NCBI RefSeq assembly: GCF_029893585.1
Contig: NZ_JARXYX010000058.1
Span: 1 to 32,743 of the forward strand
Source: Streptomyces sp. LBL
GTDB lineage: Bacteria; Actinomycetota; Actinomycetes; Streptomycetales; Streptomycetaceae
Direction: 5' to 3'
DNA length: 32,743 nucleotides
The translations under genes and the position numbers were made by a program. Shown here piece after piece: positions 31,049-32,743 of this stretch (position 1 is its first letter; the number at the start of each line of letters is the position of its first letter). The notes beneath the pieces are model-generated. The model had not been told where the DNA came from and searched no databases. It saw only the letters and a list, made by a program, of their open reading frames with translations.

Positions 31049-31540
31049 ATGCCGTACACCTCTGCCCCGACCGTGGTCTCCTCGATCGCCTCACAGAGTG
31101 ATGCCGACGCGTTCCGCGCGTTGAACGAGGAGTGGATCTCGCGCCTGTTCACGCTGCAGGAAGTGGACCGGGCGGTTCTCGGAGATCCGTTCGGCCGCAT
31201 CGTGGGCCCGGGCGGCGACGTGCTCCTGGCGCGCGAGCCGGGCAGCGGCACCGTCGTCGGGTGCGTCGCACTTCTGGCCTACCCGGACGCCGTGTTCGAA
31301 CTGGCGAAGATGGCCGTGGCCCCCGCCGCGCAGGGACGCGGCATCGGCCGCCAACTCGTAGCCGAAGCGATCGACCGCGCCCAGGCACTCGGTGGGGCCC
31401 GGCTGTTCCTCGGCACGAACAGCAAGCTGGCTCCCGCCATCCACCTCTACGAGGAAGCCGGGTTTGTGCGGATCACCCGCAACTGTCTCCCGGTGGCCGA
31501 CTATTACGCCCGCGCCGACACCCTCATGGAACTGAAGTGA
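31049..31540 (+). CDS. GNAT-family N-acetyltransferase
   Basis: This is a 163-residue acetyltransferase. SIASQSDADAFRALNEEWIS begins the fold, LAREPGSGTVVGCVALLAYP contributes the central strands, and FELAKMAVAPAAQGRGIGRQ is the acetyl-CoA motif (QGRGIG) at about residues 95-115. ARLFLGTNSKLAPAIHLYEE and AGFVRITRNC form the C-terminal part. The ATG at 31049 follows AAAGGAAA by about 9 nt; a frame open from 30008 runs antisense through the LysR gene and is not real. It is divergent from the LysR gene and likely under its control. The substrate is unknown. Confidence 0.9.
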   Translation: MPYTSAPTVVSSIASQSDADAFRALNEEWISRLFTLQEVDRAVLGDPFGRIVGPGGDVLLAREPGSGTVVGCVALLAYPDAVFELAKMAVAPAAQGRGIGRQLVAEAIDRAQALGGARLFLGTNSKLAPAIHLYEEAGFVRITRNCLPVADYYARADTLMELK

Positions 31541-31949
31541 CGCCCCGGCCCGGAGCCCGGGGTCTGCCTCGCCACGGCTGTCTTCGCCAGCACGTCGGTT
31601 CCCCCGCCGCCCGCAGCACGCGATACCTGTGCCAAGTCGTGGCCGGACCATCTGGGCGGCTACCTCGACGACACCCCGCACGGGCCGACTGCACTGGACG
31701 CGAGCCCACTGAAGGGCCCTGAGTGGCCGCGGTAGAGGATGAACTCTCCCGTCAGTGCGCGGCCTGGCCCATGGCCTCCCGCCGCGTGGTGGCCGTGCGC
31801 CCTGGTCTGGGGAACTCCTCTTCCGTACGCCGTGCCCGTTCTGATCGAGTGGGACGGCCTCAGCCGACACTGCCCCGATGGCCCGGCGCCACCGGCCCAC
31901 CCCTCCAGCCGACCACTGATCCACCCACAAGTCGCGACTTAAAGATCTG
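31541..31949. other. Gene-free stretch
   Basis: I see no supported gene here. Open frames in this stretch are short and lack ribosome sites or family features. The right edge must contain the left end of the IS5 element that starts before 31950, but I could not define its terminal repeat. Confidence 0.4.
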
Positions 31950-32655
31950 GTGATCATGGAGTGGCGGCGCTCTGTGATCACTGGGAGACCCGTGCCCACG
32001 CTGCCCTCATGGCTGACCGAACCACTCTGGGACCAATTCCAGGCGCTGCTGCCCGAGCGGCCCGAGTTCCACCCGCACCATCCGCTCGGCTGCCACCGCC
32101 GGCGCATCGGCGACCGGATCATCTTCGACAAGATGCTGCAGTTACTACGCTTCGGCTGTTCTTATGAGGCGATCGCCGACACGACCTGCTCGGCCACCAC
32201 GATCCGCGACCGTCGCGACGAGTGGATACGACTCGGCGTCTTCGCCAAGCTCAAGCAGATTGCGCTTGAGTCCTACGACCGGATCGTCGGCCTCGTCCTC
32301 GACCAGATCGCCGTGGACGGCTCCATCACCAAGGCACCCGGAGGCGGCGAGGCCGCCGGACGTTCACCAGTCGACCGCGGCAAGCAGGGGCTGAAGCGCT
32401 CGGGCATGACGGACGGATACGGCATTCCCCTCGGCCGTGTCCTGGCCGGAGCCAACCGACATGACCCTCCGCTGCTCGCCCCAACCCTGGATCGCCTCAA
32501 CGACCTTGGCCCGCTGCCCGACGACGTCACCGTGCACCTGGACGCCGGCTACGACTCGGATAGAACCCGCACGCTGCTCAACGAACGCGGCCTGCGTGGA
32601 CGCAGCACATAAGGGGGAGAAAGCGCCCATCCAGGCCAGTCGGCGTTGGTGTGGA
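31950..32655 (+). pseudogene. IS5-family transposase, frameshifted and 3' truncated
   Basis: The frame starts at GTG 31950 or ATG 31956. It has the DUF4096-like N-terminus (WLTEPLWDQFQALLPERPEF, FDKMLQLLRFGCSYEAIADT), an HTH-like part (CSATTIRDRRDEWIRLGVFA), the first Asp in QIAVDGSITKAPGGGEA, and the second Asp in VTVHLDAGYDSDRTRTLLNE. After RGLRGR the frame ends at TAA (32610-32612). One base later the family sequence resumes as AHKGEKAPIQASRRW. It then breaks off near 32655, before the catalytic Glu region. The element is inactive. Confidence 0.85.
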
Positions 32656-32656
32656 C

Positions 32657-32705
32657 GTTCACGTATTTCCCCGGGGCTGAGTTCACGTAATTCCCCAGCC
32701 CCGGG
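32657..32705. repeat. Direct and inverted repeats at the right edge
   Basis: GTTCACGTATTTCCCC (32657-32672) recurs as GTTCACGTAATTCCCC (32681-32696), 24 bp apart and differing at one base. CCCGGGGCTG (32670-32679) and CAGCCCCGGG (32696-32705) are exact inverted repeats overlapping them. They start where the IS5 transposase breaks off, and probably belong to the end of another mobile element continuing beyond the window. Confidence 0.55.
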
Positions 32706-32743
32706 CGCCGATGGCGTCTACTTGACCGACGGCTTGGCGGGCT

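Overview
The window is high-GC actinobacterial DNA, most probably from Streptomyces. Codon third positions are strongly G/C, starts are often GTG, and stop/start overlaps of the GTGA or ATGA type recur. The families present (ISAs1, IS630, IS5, IS1380 and ISL3 transposases, a PgsA-like CDP-alcohol phosphotransferase, FadR-type GntR, XRE, LuxR-type response regulator, short SDR operons behind TetR repressors) are typical of a chromosome arm or an integrated-element graveyard. No rRNA, tRNA or CRISPR array was seen.

Layout. 1-3.6 kb: two inverted fragments of one integrase-core transposase flank a small secreted Cys-rich protein with its own terminator; then an ISAs1 transposase broken by one in-frame TAG. 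3.5-4.5 kb: PgsA-like membrane enzyme and XRE regulator. 5.0-6.2 kb: a frameshifted and truncated helicase-like gene abutting a piece of serine recombinase. 6.3-7.0 kb: a toxin-antitoxin-like pair (small helical protein and PIN-like protein). 7.2-8.2 kb: decayed IS630. 8.35-11.0 kb: intact module of operator repeats, small membrane protein, sensor kinase and response regulator. 11.1-12.2 kb: second IS630 with an in-phase A7 slippery site. 12.8-15.6 kb: divergent TetR / SDR-SDR-lipoprotein unit, the last gene decayed. 15.6-17.0 kb: transposase scrap, a broken gene and an intact TM/coiled-coil/winged-helix-like protein. 17.3-18.7 kb: GntR regulator and a lower-GC GNAT. 18.8-20.7 kb: small membrane protein, reverse transcriptase piece, domain-V-like hairpin, ISAs1 and ISL3 wrecks. 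20.8-22.6 kb: SnoaL-like protein and NADP-binding reductase divergent from a second TetR. 22.7-27.6 kb: tyrosine integrase interrupted by a foldback element, IS1380 remnant, an ISAs1 element with both ends, and a group II intron whose ORF is cut by that ISAs1. 27.7-32.7 kb: IS5 pieces, divergent SnoaL/HxlR and LysR/GNAT pairs, and a final IS5 transposase.

Working parts. The intact cargo is several small divergons, each a regulator facing one or two small enzymes with a palindrome between them, plus one membrane-signalling module. Everything between them is mobile-element debris nested several layers deep.

I did not find a convincing new multigene system. The most unusual structure is the 169-bp foldback element at 23113-23281. 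Its two arms differ by 11 transitions, and every one is G-U compatible in the plus-strand transcript. Other points worth checking are a group II intron reverse transcriptase with YADA instead of YADD, a 17-bp tandem duplication that explains the broken end of a reductase, a PgsA-like enzyme lacking the motif arginine, and the A7 frameshift site.
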